The notes under the pieces were generated by a model. The model was not told where the DNA came from. It saw only the letters and a list, made by a program, of their open reading frames with translations, and ran no database searches. From Tubulanus polymorphus (taxonomy: Eukaryota > Nemertea > Palaeonemertea > Tubulaniformes > Tubulanidae): a stretch of 64,000 nt of DNA. Location of the stretch: NCBI RefSeq assembly GCF_964204645.1, contig NC_134026.1, positions 25,314,650 through 25,378,649 of the forward strand, given 5' to 3'. Position numbers and translations under genes: made by a program. Below are positions 11,931 through 23,566 of this stretch, piece after piece. The stretch's first letter is position 1, and every line of letters starts with the position of its first letter.

Positions 11931-13540
11931 ATCCGATGCTATATACTAACGTTTACGTTAGTTATCATCGCTCCGTCATGCTAAGTTATACATTTCATGT
12001 CAACCAGTATCTACAGGCAGCTATACAGTGTGTACACACTATATCTGAATACGAGGCTGGAATAACAGGCTCACTTCACGTAGGTACATTATAGCGAACG
12101 AAGAAAGTGAGCAATATAATACAATTGAATTGATTCGATGTACTCGCATGCCAGATAAACCGTGTGATATCTTTACCGTCAAGTGCTGCCCCTATACACT
12201 TTGTGGACGGTTACTTGCATGCCACAGTAGGACTGTAGGCAAAATAATCTTTTTAGGAGCACTCCGAGGATGAATAGATAAAAACACTACCGAAACTATT
12301 CAAAACTATCGCAATTGGTTATTGTTTAACATATTTCTAAAGCGAATTTGATATTTACGCACTGGTCGATGCTGTAGTTATTGGAAACCAATCGTTCTGC
12401 GGCACGTCGCCGGCGCCGCAGCGGCGCGGGCGCGGCCCGGTCGGCGGCGCAAGGATGAAGGTGACAAGGACTTCCAAACTGTGAACGTACTGTAAGTTGT
12501 TCGTTGTCCCGAGATGTAAAACCAGATTCGAGAACACGTTTCCCGTCAGAACCCTTCGTGAAGGCCGAATCCTGTGCCTGGGATTCGACCTCAACTATTC
12601 GCATACAACAGTAATAGCAGCGACATTGTCATTATTTTACATATTGAAATGCGCGGCGCGGCAATCTAAGACTACGACGCAATATCAAAATGGCGTGCTC
12701 GGCATTGAACAGCAAAAACCTCACCACCTAGTTTCAAAAACCCTCCCTCCTTTCAGACCCCAAAAATCAGTATTTCAATATTCGGTAAGTATGTATAACA
12801 TTGGCTAAAAATATTTCATCTCAGATATTGCGCGGGTAACCATTTTCAGAGCAGGCGCACACGATGTCGACTATGTCATGTCAGTCAGTCAAGCGAAGCA
12901 AGAATGGGATCCTGTTAATCTAGCGGGTCCGAAACTTCTAGAGCTGACATACAGTCTCTCAGCTTCCGCTGGTTGTAATTTGTTCTGAATTAGGGCCATA
13001 CCTAGCATTACAATTTTGAGGCCAGGCAGTAATAGGATATAACAATGTTTGCAAAAATGGCACTTTTCCAAACTTTGGCCGGGGGCAATCGCCCCTTGCC
13101 CCCTTGCCTTAGCCCTGGAAATGGTTCTTCAAATGTCAATTGGTTTTGATTTCTGTGTGAATTCATTCTGTTTTTATTCAGTCTCGTTTTGATAGTTTCT
13201 GTTTTCGTTTGTAGATGTGTACATAAAAGAAGTGAAGTGACATCAGGAACAGTGACAGCAATGTGAGCTTATTTCATCTTTTAGATGTTCTCTCCATCAG
13301 TTTCGGTAACAGATAGTGTTAACTGTATCTTCATTACTTTCTTTTTTATATTTCATGTTCAACTCCGCAGCTGAAACCTAAACCGTAGTAGATCGAGAAG
13401 CCCCTGAATAAATCAACTACAGATTGGAAGGAAAAATTTAATTGGTAAGTTTGAATTTTGAATTTGATAATTCTGCACTTAGTTCTAAAGAAAGAAAACA
13501 ATCTTAGATTTGTCTATCATAGGTATCACTACAATGGGAA
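11931..13540. other. Gene-free stretch with a short GC-extreme island
   Basis: No supported gene. Between 12398 and 12454 the sequence turns almost entirely to G and C with many CpGs (GGCGCCGCAGCGGCGCGGG and flanks), followed by a CpG-richer tract to about 12670. It could be a promoter of the spliced transcript suggested at 13-20 kb. The frame at 12497-12808 has no recognisable domain. The part around 12880-13110 looks like decayed interspersed-repeat DNA. Confidence 0.4.
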
Positions 13541-13770
13541 CTTGGATTCCGTACAGGACATCAGGAATCTCTGTTTTACATTAAAAGACTGTCTTGGATT
13601 CTGCACATGACATCGGGAATTACTGTTTTACTATGATACTTGGATTCGGCACAGGATTACGAGAATCAGTGTTTCACAATAAGGTTACCTTCTTGGATTC
13701 AGCACAGGACAACAAGGAATCACTGTTTTACAATAAGACTTTCTAGGATTCAGCAGAGGACAGCGAGAAT
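13541..13770 (+). repeat. Degenerate ~50-bp tandem repeat, five units
   Basis: CTTGGATTC (last copy CTAGGATTC) starts units at 13541, 13593, 13639, 13692 and 13743. Each unit reads roughly GGATTC-GCACAGGACA-GAATCACTGTTTTACA with substitutions. Confidence 0.85.
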
Positions 13771-14110
13771 CACTCAATCGAAATTCAAGATAAGTTACAT
13801 TTATCTTTGTTTTTCAGTTGTTGATTTGATTTTAAGGGACAAGTTTTAAAGATATAGGCTAAACCATGTTTTGAAATGAAATCACAGAAAGCTGTTGCAT
13901 TTATTCAATTCATTCAAATGTCTTTGGTAAGGATTAGTTTATGGTTGGGATTGTTATTTCAGGGATTCAAAAAAGATAAAGCCAGTTTACAGGTTTTTAA
14001 AATTGCGATCAACTCCAATGTTATTTCCAATCAATACGAAACTAGTCCCTGATGTCAATGATACAACTATTATCAATAATATTCCTTCATCACAATCAGA
14101 TATGCATCTT

Positions 14111-14306
14111 AAGAGTAGAATTTCCCTAGATTATACTGCTGTAGACTTCAAATTGATTGAACTGTTAGAGATATGTGTAACATTGTGTGTACAGAGTACA
14201 GATCACTACATTACTTCATCCTGATATTGAACAGTGATTTGTTCTCTCATCTTCACTATTCCCATCCGTCTAACTAAAACATTGTAACATTTCAGCTCAC
14301 CTAACC
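14111..14306 (+). repeat. Left arm of a ~200-bp inverted duplication
   Basis: Positions 14190-14306 match the reverse complement of 17314-17430 with about 7 differences in 117 bases. Weaker similarity continues outward to about 14111. The arm directly abuts the G-rich array at 14307. Confidence 0.85.
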
Positions 14307-14540
14307 GCGGGGTTTGGGGAGGGTGGGAAGGGTTGGGGGAGGGAAGGGGTTAGGGAGGGTGGGAGGGAAGGGGTTGAGGGAGGGCGGGAGGGAAGGGGTT
14401 GAGGGAGGGCGGCAGGGAAGGGGTTGAGGGAGGGATAGGATCTGGGAGGGTGGGAGATAGGGTGTGGGAGGGATGGGGTGGTAGGGAGATGGGCAGTGGT
14501 AGGAATTTGGAAGGAGGAGTGTAGGGCATAGATACCCTAT
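14307..14540 (+). repeat. G-rich (GGGAGGGN) minisatellite
   Basis: Purine-rich runs of GGGAGGG, GGAAGGGG and GTTGAGGGAGGGCGG repeated with variation. There are many tracts of three or more Gs, so intramolecular quadruplexes are possible on the plus strand. The reverse-strand proline-rich frame across it is an artefact of composition. Confidence 0.85.
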
Positions 14541-15171
14541 ACCTCTGGAACTCACTTCTTTATTGTTCAGATCCATTGTAAATATGTATAGTAGCTTTAC
14601 AACATAACTTTGGCATTTTTGCTTGAGTCAGTAAACCCGTTGTCGCTTCGTTGCAGCTATATTTCTTATTCCTGAAAATGACTATTTCGAATTTAGTCGA
14701 AACGTTGAATAAATATAGCCCAAGGAAACATTTTCGGACATTATACTATTTTTTCGTTATTATTGTGGGATTCTCTACACAATATCATCGTTACACAGAT
14801 TTAGTGTTTTATCAATGGGTAGCTTTACTTATCTTAGTTGAATTGTTTTGCCATTTTTCACGATCATATCAGTTTATGAAAGTTATTTCATCCTCTGTAG
14901 TTTAAATATTTTGAATTTTATCAGTGCTTCAATTAGTCACTTTTTATACATAGCTCTTTAGACTTTGATGAATGCATCATTTGAGACTGTAATTAGTACA
15001 ATATTTCTGACTTAAAGTTTATTAGTGCATTATCTTTTGATTAATCTATTAGTACAAGATTTTGAACCCATTCAGTGTATAATTTTGTCACTGAACCAGG
15101 ACCATAAACCAAACATTGACTAGTTTGGTCCCTAAAACAAGATCATGAACCGAACATTGACTCTGGTTCCT

Positions 15172-15500
15172 AAACCAGGACCATCCTTGAACCAAACTTT
15201 GACTCTTTGGTTACCAAACTTTGACTCTTTGGTAACTAAACCATGGTTGTGAACCAAACATTTTGACGAGTTAGGTCACTAAACCAGGACCATCCTTGAA
15301 CCAAACTTTGACTCTTTGGTTACCAAACTTTGACTCTTTGGTAACTAAACCATGGTTGTGAACCAAACATTTTGACGAGTTAGGTCACTAAACCAGGACC
15401 ATCCTTGAACCAAACTTTGACTCTTTGGTTACCAAACTTTGACTTTTTGGTCACTAAACCATGGTTGTGAACCAAACTTAGACTCTTTGGGCACCAAATC
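15172..15500 (+). repeat. 109-bp tandem repeat, three units
   Basis: CCAGGACCATCCTTGAACC recurs at 15175 (partial start), 15284 and 15393, a 109-bp period. Each unit contains internally repeated ACCAAACTTTGACTCTTTGG subunits. Neighbouring DNA from 15060 carries looser versions of the same word. Confidence 0.9.
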
Positions 15501-15858
15501 AGGACCATGGATGAAACGTTTTATAATTTACTTTTGTTGTCTTCACGACTATTTGTTTGAAAATTAAATGATTTATGTGGAACTAATGACGTTGTTAATG
15601 AACGATTCATCTGTATCAGTGCTGCTGCTGCTGCTACTGGTTTTATTGGCGACAGTGAGGGATTCAATAATTCAACTGAAATATCTTAGTCACAGATATT
15701 TTGCGGTTTGTCACTAAAAGACAAACTTGACCCCAGTCGGAACTGATGATTATGCCAGTGAGAGGAACATTTTAGAAATAGCCAATAAGAAAAAGCCATA
15801 TGAAAAGAAAAATATGTGAGCTTCTAGCCACAAAACAAAACAGCATAAAATGCTGATG

Positions 15859-16050
15859 AAGAGTGGGGTTCGAGAGCAATTCGAAGGTTTAGTGTCCTGC
15901 ACGCTTAGAGGGCGGGCAGGGGTCTATTCCTACCTCGACTCAAAAAAAGAGAAAAGAAAAAAAAGTGTAAAGAGTGGGCTCCTAGAGCAATTCAAAGGTT
16001 TAGTGTCCTGCACGCTCAGAAGGCGGACAGGGGTATATCCCTACCTCGAC
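15859..16050 (+). repeat. Duplicated 81-bp unit
   Basis: The units at 15859-15939 and 15970-16050 share GTTTAGTGTCCTGCACGCT and CCTACCTCGAC and differ at about a dozen positions. They are separated by an A-rich linker. The unit is GC-richer than its surroundings and might be a SINE-like or RNA-derived piece; I do not recognise a family. Confidence 0.8.
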
Positions 16051-16989
16051 GCAAGCACTTAAAGTCAGACAAAAGACAGTAAAAACGAAAAATGGCAAAT
16101 GATGAAATATGGTCAGAGTTCTATTTGTTCCACTGGGTTCAAGTGTAAACTTGACAATCAAATTAAAATCAGACAGATTTTATGGTGTATATATTGTTAA
16201 CATCAGCACATGAATAATAAATCTGAATGAATAGAATTCCATAAAACAACTTGCTCATATAAAGCCTTTAGTAGAGAGTATAGAGATGTCTAATCTGACT
16301 ATCAACTGTCATTAGTCCACAATGGTTTCATAATGAGAGTGGTGACATGAATAGCAATACGTATTTTGATCTAGCTGAATCGGGCATCATTCTTGTCCTT
16401 GATTTGTGTTTGCCCTTCTCACATTTTGTGAGTGTGGAGGTTTGGTTTGGATTTACTCCCTTGGTTCGGGTGAACCCTCCATATCTCCCTCCCTTACAAC
16501 ATTGTTAGTTGAGTTTCTTAGGTTTGGTTTGATAATTTGGAGATAAAACTTCTCTACAACTCAAATTGATAAACGAAATCTGTGAAATCTGTTTACAGAG
16601 AACTGCTGCAACATACCATGAAACTTGAATTGGTTTGAACAATCCCCAACATGATATATTGTCATATTGGAGGGCAAAGAAATAATAGGAATAATTTGAA
16701 TGAATTCCTCGAAATTGACAAATAAATCATCTGTAAAAATGAGGCCACGTGATTTTCAAGACTGTGATTAGTTTGCGAACTAGGCATATGATTATTTGAG
16801 ATGATCTGAATGCCTCCAAAATTGTAAAGAAAGTATCCATGAGTCTTGTCAATGATGCAATTGTTTAAGTATATTTATTCGATTTGTTTATATGAAATTA
16901 ATATGATCGTGAAAAATGGCAAATCATTTAGTAGTTATTGTAGAGATGAGTGGTTTCAGATAAGACAAGAGAGTTATGTAGGCTTTATG

Positions 16990-17313
16990 GGAGGATATTG
17001 AGGGAGGGCTAGGTGGGAGGGCATCGAGGGATGGGGGATGGGAAGGTGGGGGCGGGCAGGAGGGATGGGGTGAGGATGGGCGGGAGGGAAGGGGTGTGAG
17101 GGCGGGAGGGAAGGGGTGTGGGAGGGCGGGAGGGAAGGGGTGAGGGTGGGCGGGAGGGAAGGGGTGTGGGAGGGAGGGAGGGAGGGAAGGGGTGTGGGAG
17201 GGAGGGAGGGAGGGAAGGGGTGTGGGAGGGAGGGAGGGAAGGGGTGAGGGCGGGCGGGAGGGAAGGGGTGAGGGAGGGAGGGAGGGAAGGGGTGAGGGAG
17301 GGTCGGGACGGGA
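16990..17313 (+). repeat. G-rich (GGGAGGGAAGGGGT) minisatellite
   Basis: Nearly pure purine tract built from GGGAGGGAAGGGGTGTGGGA-type units. It is of the same family and on the same strand as 14307-14540. It ends exactly at the right arm of the inverted duplication. Potential quadruplex or triplex former; the glycine/arginine-rich frame through it is compositional. Confidence 0.9.
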
Positions 17314-17520
17314 GGTTAGGTGAGTTGAAATGTTACAATGTTTTAGTTAGACTTATGGGAATAGTGAAGATGAGAGAACAAATCACTGTTCAATATCAGG
17401 CGGAAGTAATACAGTGATCTGTACTCTGTATCTGTATGTTACACGTATCTGTAACCGTTCAATCAGTCTGTAATCTACAGCTGTATACATGTAATTTAGA
17501 GAAATCCTGCATTGTCTGAT
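17314..17520 (-). repeat. Right arm of the ~200-bp inverted duplication
   Basis: Reverse complement of 14111-14306. It is best conserved at 17314-17430 (about 94% by eye) and weaker outward, for example GATTTCTCTAAATTA against GAATTTCCCTAGATTA. Confidence 0.85.
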
Positions 17521-17569
17521 TGATTGAGATTTTTGATATGTTACTTGCTGCTGTGTTGTCACTGATTAT

Positions 17570-19960
17570 TTTTTCTCTTTCTTTTCAGAATGAAATGCAG
17601 CAATAGAAATAAAAACTGCAGTTTTACTCTCATTTCATGATGAGATACCGGTTACACGCGGCACCAGCAGCAGGTAAAAGCTGTCTGGAAATCTATCAGA
17701 ATTCATTATTGTCATAGAAATATTCTATATAGATTTTTCTTATCTGTGTATTTTTTCAGCAGTCCATCACTCAAAGATCACGGCAGTTTGAAGTGTGTTT
17801 TCTATCATTTACGTCCTGATCGAAGTTGCGATTATCGAGGTCCTTTATTTTTCATACACATTTTCAGCAAGCAGAGCTATGGAGGTCTTGGCAGCCAACA
17901 GTCAACCTCGAATACCATTGGCTTAAAAACGTTGAGGAAAATGGTGTCTTTTTGATTTGGTTTGAAACTGCTCTTATTTCATAACAACGTATATATGCTT
18001 CTATTCAACATTTGTATTTCAGGGACCACAATGAAGCTGAACCTTAACAAATCTGCAAAGTAAAAACACTAAATGTAGCATTCTGCAAATCAAACACAGA
18101 GATGGTGAGTTTTATATTCATTTATTGCAGTAACCTGTGGTGATTTATCAGTTATAAACTTAATTTATTATTTTTTGTCCAGTTTCAATTGATTTTTCTT
18201 CTAATCAAGTTTTTTACGTGTGATTCTCTTGAAAGCTTTGTAAGAAGTGCGGCCGCTGCACCCCCAGTCAAATCTACTGCGGAAATATACTACTACTATT
18301 ACAATGATTTAAACAGGTAAGAAGAAAAGTATTTCTCAGCATACAGTCAACCCCCGATATGCCGCCCACATCGGTGCAGAACAATTTTGGCGGTATGGCA
18401 GTATATGGGGGGTGTTCTACTGTGTATTTGTATTGAGATGTACATCGAGAAAACCTGGCGGTAGGCGGGGGTGCTGGAATATGGGAGGGCAGTATATTGG
18501 GGGTTGACTGTTGCAGACACATGCATGATAACTAATAAATTTTCTCTTTACAGAATAAGATCTGACCCGCACCAGCCAGAATTTGCAGTTTAAAAGAGCT
18601 GTTTTTTAGGGAGCAAAATGAAGCTGAACCTTCGTAATGCAAACAGTAAACATTTCGCTCTACAAATCAAATACAAGTCAGAAGTGGTGAGTTTTCTATT
18701 GGTTTATTGCAGTAATTTGTGGTGATTTATCAGTTATAAACTTCATTTATTATTTTTCATCCAGTTTCAATAGATTTATCTTCTCAAATCAAGTCCGGAA
18801 AATGGTGGGTTTTTGATTGGTCAATGTCAGCAGAACCCTCAGAAATCTGCATACACTCAACACATTATGATAAACAACTCAAAAACCTGGTGGGTTTTCA
18901 GTCAATCGAACACAAACAAGTTGCAGTCTCTATGTATTTCATTAGCCATTTTCTGGCATAATCTTTCTCTTTCCAATATGCGATGCACCCATCTCAAATT
19001 GTGTTGGAAAAAAGATATTCACATTCAAATAATGAATAAGCGTATTGTTGCTGAAGCTGCTATTATTCTTTAAGAGAAACTGAGTAATTTTCTTAATTTT
19101 TTCAGGAAATTATCAGTGCTCTTAACTTTATGTCAAAATGGCTCTTGGAAGTGAAATCCTGCTAGAAATGAAAATGGTCAGCAAGGTCAAAAGGCACTAA
19201 CTAATCCAACTAATCTAATTCAGGAAAATGGTGAGTTTTTCGTCACTCCACTGTGCTCTGATTTGATGATAACTCAACAATTGATCATTCTATACAGTTT
19301 TTTTTATGTGTGATTTTATAGAAAGGCTTGTTAGAAGTGCGGCTGCTGCATCCCCGATCAAATCTACTGGAAGATATACACTATTACTACAATAATCAAA
19401 ACAAGTAAGAAAAATTGTAATTTTGAGATGATGTTTCCTCATTTCACTGATCAATTTTCTCTTACAGAATAAAGTCCACCAGCACCAGAATTTACAGCTC
19501 ATAACACCTGGTTCAAAGTTCACCTCGAACATAATGCTAGATTCTCCTCACATGCAGCCTAATAATTCTGCAAACAGATGAGATGAAAGCAGTGAGTTTC
19601 AAGTTGAAATGGCTATTATATCATAACTTTCAATGAGTATTATCACCATTTGTGAATTTTTATTTTAGGAGCCAAAATAAGCGGAACCCTCAACAGAATC
19701 TACGACCAGTAAACATTGAGAATTTACTTAACATTATGGTGGACATCGCTCCTCAAAACAAGTACTGGTAAATATCTTTGCAGATTCCAGGTTGCTCCTG
19801 TTCGACTAGATATATGAAGTCATTTCCTGATAAAAAGCTTTTCTTTTGTGACCACAGTTCCACCAAGTGGAACTACATTAAAAAAGAATGAAGAAGCTCA
19901 TTGCTATTATTAGTAATTTTCTCTACACAATTCAACAGTTCAATTATTTATATATTGATT
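17570..19960 (+). other. Tandemly duplicated exon-like modules (decayed gene or lncRNA)
   Basis: Several short segments with good splice signals recur. Module D (acceptor..GAAGCTGAACC..donor) lies at 18023-18104 and 18610-18686, with a start at 19669. Module A (core AGAAGTGCGGC then GCTGCA) lies at 18243, 19333 and 20212. Module C (TTACAG|AATAA) lies at 18554 and 19468. Module B (TTCAG|GAAATTATCAG..ATG|GTGAG) lies at 19106-19230 and 19968-20091. Spacing between copies is about 0.86-1.09 kb, so a multi-exon cassette of about 1 kb was duplicated in tandem. Earlier copies contain frameshifts and stops. Splice dinucleotides persist, which favours either recent decay or a spliced noncoding transcript. 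Confidence 0.55.
18343..18511. mobile_element. MITE with pogo/Tigger-like terminal inverted repeats
   Basis: A 169-bp element begins ACAGTCAACCCCCGATAT and ends in ATATTGGGGGTTGACTGT. These are about 25-bp imperfect terminal inverted repeats with internal GCGGTATGGCAG and GGCGGTAGGCGG subrepeats. CAGTC-start termini are typical of the pogo/Tigger branch of Tc1/mariner. A TA precedes the left end, but the matching TA on the right is not intact. No transposase is encoded. It sits in an intron-like gap of the module array. Confidence 0.75.
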
Positions 19961-19967
19961 TTTTCAG

Positions 19968-20388
19968 GAAATTATCAGCGCTCTTAAACTTCATGACATT
20001 ATGGTTCTTGGACATGAAATTCTGCTTGAAAATGAAAATGGTCTGCGTGGTCAAAATGGTACTGGACTAATCCGATACAAGTTTGGAAATGGTGAGTTTT
20101 TCATCACTCCACTATGCTTCAATTTGATACATGTAATTACTTTTGTCCTAGTTATGTGTTACCGCTACTGTTTACAGTATTTTTATATGTGATTCTTTAG
20201 AATATTTAGTAAGAAGTGCGGCTGCTGCACTGGAAATACTGTGGACAATATGCTACGATGATAAAAAAGTCAGAAAAAATGTAATTTTCAGGATAGCAGG
20301 TAAGATGTCTTTGTATTTCGCGAAACAATTTTTAATCAATGAAGTTTCCTCTATTTTAGGACGAAGTGGGGACCAATGTGCCATTTGA
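19968..20388 (+). CDS. Hypothetical protein, last intact copy of the duplicated modules (partial)
   Basis: Three exons join in phase: 19968-20091, 20201-20299 and 20360-20388 (stop TGA). All have canonical AG acceptors and GT donors. The joined frame includes EIISALKLHDIMVLGHE, a middle YLVRSAAAALEILWTIC helix-like stretch and a short GRSGDQCAI end. The alanine-rich amphipathic segment resembles one helix of an ARM/HEAT-type repeat, but I do not recognise a family. The 5' end is unknown; the first ATG in the frame would be in exon B. The paralogous copies upstream (19106 and 19322) share ERLVRSAAAA-like sequence but are broken by a 1-nt deletion and stops. It could equally be the last remnant of a pseudogene. 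Confidence 0.35.
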
Positions 20389-20559
20389 CAGGGACAGGGC
20401 ACCAGCCATCTACCATATCTACCTGAAGATTGATATGCTGCCATTTATTTCAGAGATCTGCTATTTTAAATTTTTAAGCCAAATGAATATTATTATACAT
20501 TGTAATGTGCCGGTCGGTATAGGCAGCTTACTGTTGTTCTGTTTGTGATGGTTTCATAG

Positions 20560-22460
20560 ACCCATAAAAACAATGGAGTGGTCCCCTGATTTGTCTCACA
20601 AAGCTGTAACATCCTTGTTGCCTTAATGCCTGAACACTGACTCAGGCGTGTAGCTCTAGAATAAATGATTTAAACCGCTATATGCAAATTCAAAAGATTA
20701 AACACATATTTAACACATATCAAAATAAACAAAGTAAATGAAGAAATATCTAGAACAACCTATGCACAAAATAACAAAACCTCAACCTAAGCACTAAACG
20801 CCTTCACTATACTTTCTCAATTAACATAAGTTCTTTCCTATCCCCACGTTTTAGTTATTTCTTCACATTTGACAATGGTCTCTGGAATGACTCGTATCAA
20901 TTCTTTTGAAAGAAACATGTCTTAATTCTTTTAAATTTGTATATATTGGGTTTTTATTCTTATTTTAAAACGATGGGCTTCCTGAGATGGGTCAAGGGCT
21001 TGAGGTATTTTACACACTCCATTAGTTGGTAATTATTTGTACCCAAGGACCAAGTTTCTGGTCTGGGTATGTATGTATAAACTTGTATAATATTGTAAAT
21101 CAATGACTTATTTTGTATGACGTGTTAAGTCCCACAATCCATGAAACCAAAAATTGCGACAGGTTTTCTTTTATCATGGGACTTTATTTTGTATGAACTG
21201 TTTGTATGGTTTATTTGAAATAAATATTTATTTTCTGTGTTGTTCTAGTTGCGATTAAAGACGACAGCAGTTTCATAGACTCTGCGTCGTCACACATGAT
21301 AAACCTACACCCACTGGCTCAGTTTCTGATAAACTTAATTATCTCTATGAAACTGAGACGAGGGTACAGTTTCACAAACCAACAATTGCGCTTGAACATA
21401 CATATGTAGTTCTTAAATCGGAGTTGATCCTTATGGGAAACTGGACCCTGCAGGGTATTAAATACTCCACTCGACTCGATGTATGAAACTGCAGCGTCTG
21501 AACTATGATTGAAACCCTCGCATCATAAACCAAATCCTACTTGGGGGCCGGTTTTATAGACTGTGTACTAAGATAACGGAAATTTAACCCCATAGATTAC
21601 TAAACCTTAGGGTCAAATTTCAGTTTTATAGTTCAAGCTCATCGCTGATATTAGCTAGCCTCAGGGTTGGTATCCTTGTGCCTAGCATTGACTAAGTCAA
21701 TGTGGCAAAATAGGGTTCCAGTTTCACAAGAATACAATTACATGTTCATGTACTTCCTTAATCCATTTTAAGATAAACCGGGTTTCGTGGAGACCTTTTT
21801 GTGAGTTGACCCTGGATGAAATTCAATTGATCTTAAATAAATTTGGGAATTGATTATTTTTTGTGATATACTGCAACCTCTACAGCACACGAAAATGAGC
21901 TTGTCCAAATTGTCCATTGTATCTGGACCCTTGCCTGGCTACTACAATTAAGTTTGAAACGAAGTGTTTAAAACTTTTTGTGATGCTGGGCTTACACCTG
22001 GGTTTTAATGATTCTTACTCTGGCATGTGAATATTTGCATTGATTCTTGCCCTGGTATGCGAGGGTTTCAATAATAAGTCAATACATGTGCGGTCGATTA
22101 ATTATTGGGTAGCGTTCAAATATGTTTGACTATTACCTAGGAGCCAAATTTTTGAGTTGGGTCATCAAGACACGGCAGGCCTGCAAAATATGAGGCGAAT
22201 TGGATGAATACTTTTCAACTACGAACCCCTAATATATACCACCGTCCCAATTGGCCGAGCGCTGCCTCGCCGCACGAACGTAAATGACAATTTTATTTTT
22301 TCCTTCAATTCTTATTTCTGTGTAGAAGATTATTGTTGACAGTTTCTTTTTAGTTTTGATACCGGTAAATGTAACCGTGTTTGATCCCCTATGTACGGCA
22401 AAATGTTGTTGGAGCCGGGGAAATGGAATTTTCTGTCAAGGTGCTGTGCAATGCATCGTT
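20560..22460. other. Gene-free stretch with dispersed-repeat debris
   Basis: No supported gene. From 20550 to 21900, phrases such as GTTTCATAGAC, GTTTCACAAAC and GCCGGTTTTATAGACTGTG recur in both strands with variation, as in old non-autonomous repeat families. The only sizeable frame nearby is on the minus strand at 22467-22856 (see findings). Confidence 0.4.
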
Positions 22461-22981
22461 CAACAGTCACAATGGCCATCCCCGAATTATTTGGAGTTTC
22501 AAAATAGATCTTAGCTGTCGAAAGTGATGCGGCGTCGGTGGTTGAATTCTGCTGATTGTTCCGACCCGACCGTCGTGTGTTTTGAGCGGCGCTCTATTAT
22601 AATAACGCAGCGTTTGACATGTACTGATCCCAGGGTATCCGGCGGTAATTCGAAATCTGTAGTCATTAAACCATGGACGCTTTGCTTGAGATGAATAGGT
22701 TGATCTAATCGAAAAGGTTTGTAAAATATCATCTAGATTTTGAAGGGCAGAATTACCCACCAATGTCAAGATGACACATCCACATGTCACTATTTGTGCA
22801 CCTGGCAAAAAAAGACAGACACTTAAGCAGGATGATATGGACAACAGGAAACTCAAGCAATTCGCAGTCTATCAATGGCAAAAAACTTATCAGATTTATA
22901 AAAATGCATTAGTGGATCCCGCTACCTCCAGATTCAGAGGATAACCTTTGAAATTCCTACAACGCGGGCAAAAAGCAATTC

Positions 22982-23062
22982 GACGAGGATGGGATTCGAA
23001 CCCACGCGGGCAGAGCCCAATGGATTAGCAGTCCATCGCCTTAACCACTCGGCCACCTCGTC
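22982..23062 (-). tRNA. tRNA-Ser (anticodon GCT)
   Basis: Read on the minus strand, the 81-nt sequence folds as a class II tRNA. It has a perfect 7-bp acceptor stem (GACGAGG/CCTCGTC), A box TGGCCGAGTGG, anticodon loop CTGCTAA with anticodon GCT, and a long variable arm GGGCTCTGCCC as expected for serine. The B box is GGTTCGAATCC. A run of Ts on the minus strand just past the 3' end (plus-strand AAAAA about 22974-22978) is the Pol III terminator. No intron and no encoded CCA. It decodes AGC/AGU codons. The gene is complete and looks functional; it lies 505 bp upstream of the POLR1A start codon in divergent orientation. Confidence 0.97.
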
Positions 23063-23566
23063 AGCTGCCTTAATCGTGGGTTAAACTACCATATAAAATC
23101 AACAATAGATGCTTAGCTATTATTTTTGTCAATTGATTATTAAACAATCTGAATATGTATGAATTGATATAAGCATAGTGTTATAAATCGTGTATTCTTC
23201 GCTAGAATGAAGATAATTATTTTGTTTCTTTCAAACGAAATCGAACGTTCGAGGCTACGATTGAGACGTGACCCCTCCATGAGAACACATGTTCGATGTT
23301 ATTCTCCAAAAAATAAATAGTGTCTCATGAACGAACTAGGTATTTCAGACAAATCATCGTTGATAACGTTGAAGTCAATCCCCCCATATTAACGGGTTAG
23401 TCGTATATCCTTATCATCTTTTCACAAACTCGTAGTGTAAGCTTTTAATTGAAATAAAACGAATTGATTTGATTTTTTATTTTTGGAGGATGATTTCAGG
23501 ATTACACAGATATTCCTAATCTTTCAGTTCCATGCCCTGTGGTCGGTGAAGTGAAACATTGCAGCC

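Noticed and set aside
11801-12094. 97-codon plus-strand frame at the edge of the reverse satellite
   Set aside because: Starts inside a decayed satellite unit and has no motif; compositional chance.
14301-14576. Proline-rich 91-codon frame on the minus strand
   Set aside because: It is the reverse-strand reading of the G-rich minisatellite; composition explains it.
17118-17417. Gly/Arg/Glu-rich 99-codon frame
   Set aside because: Translation of the GGGAGGGAAGGGG tandem array, not a gene.
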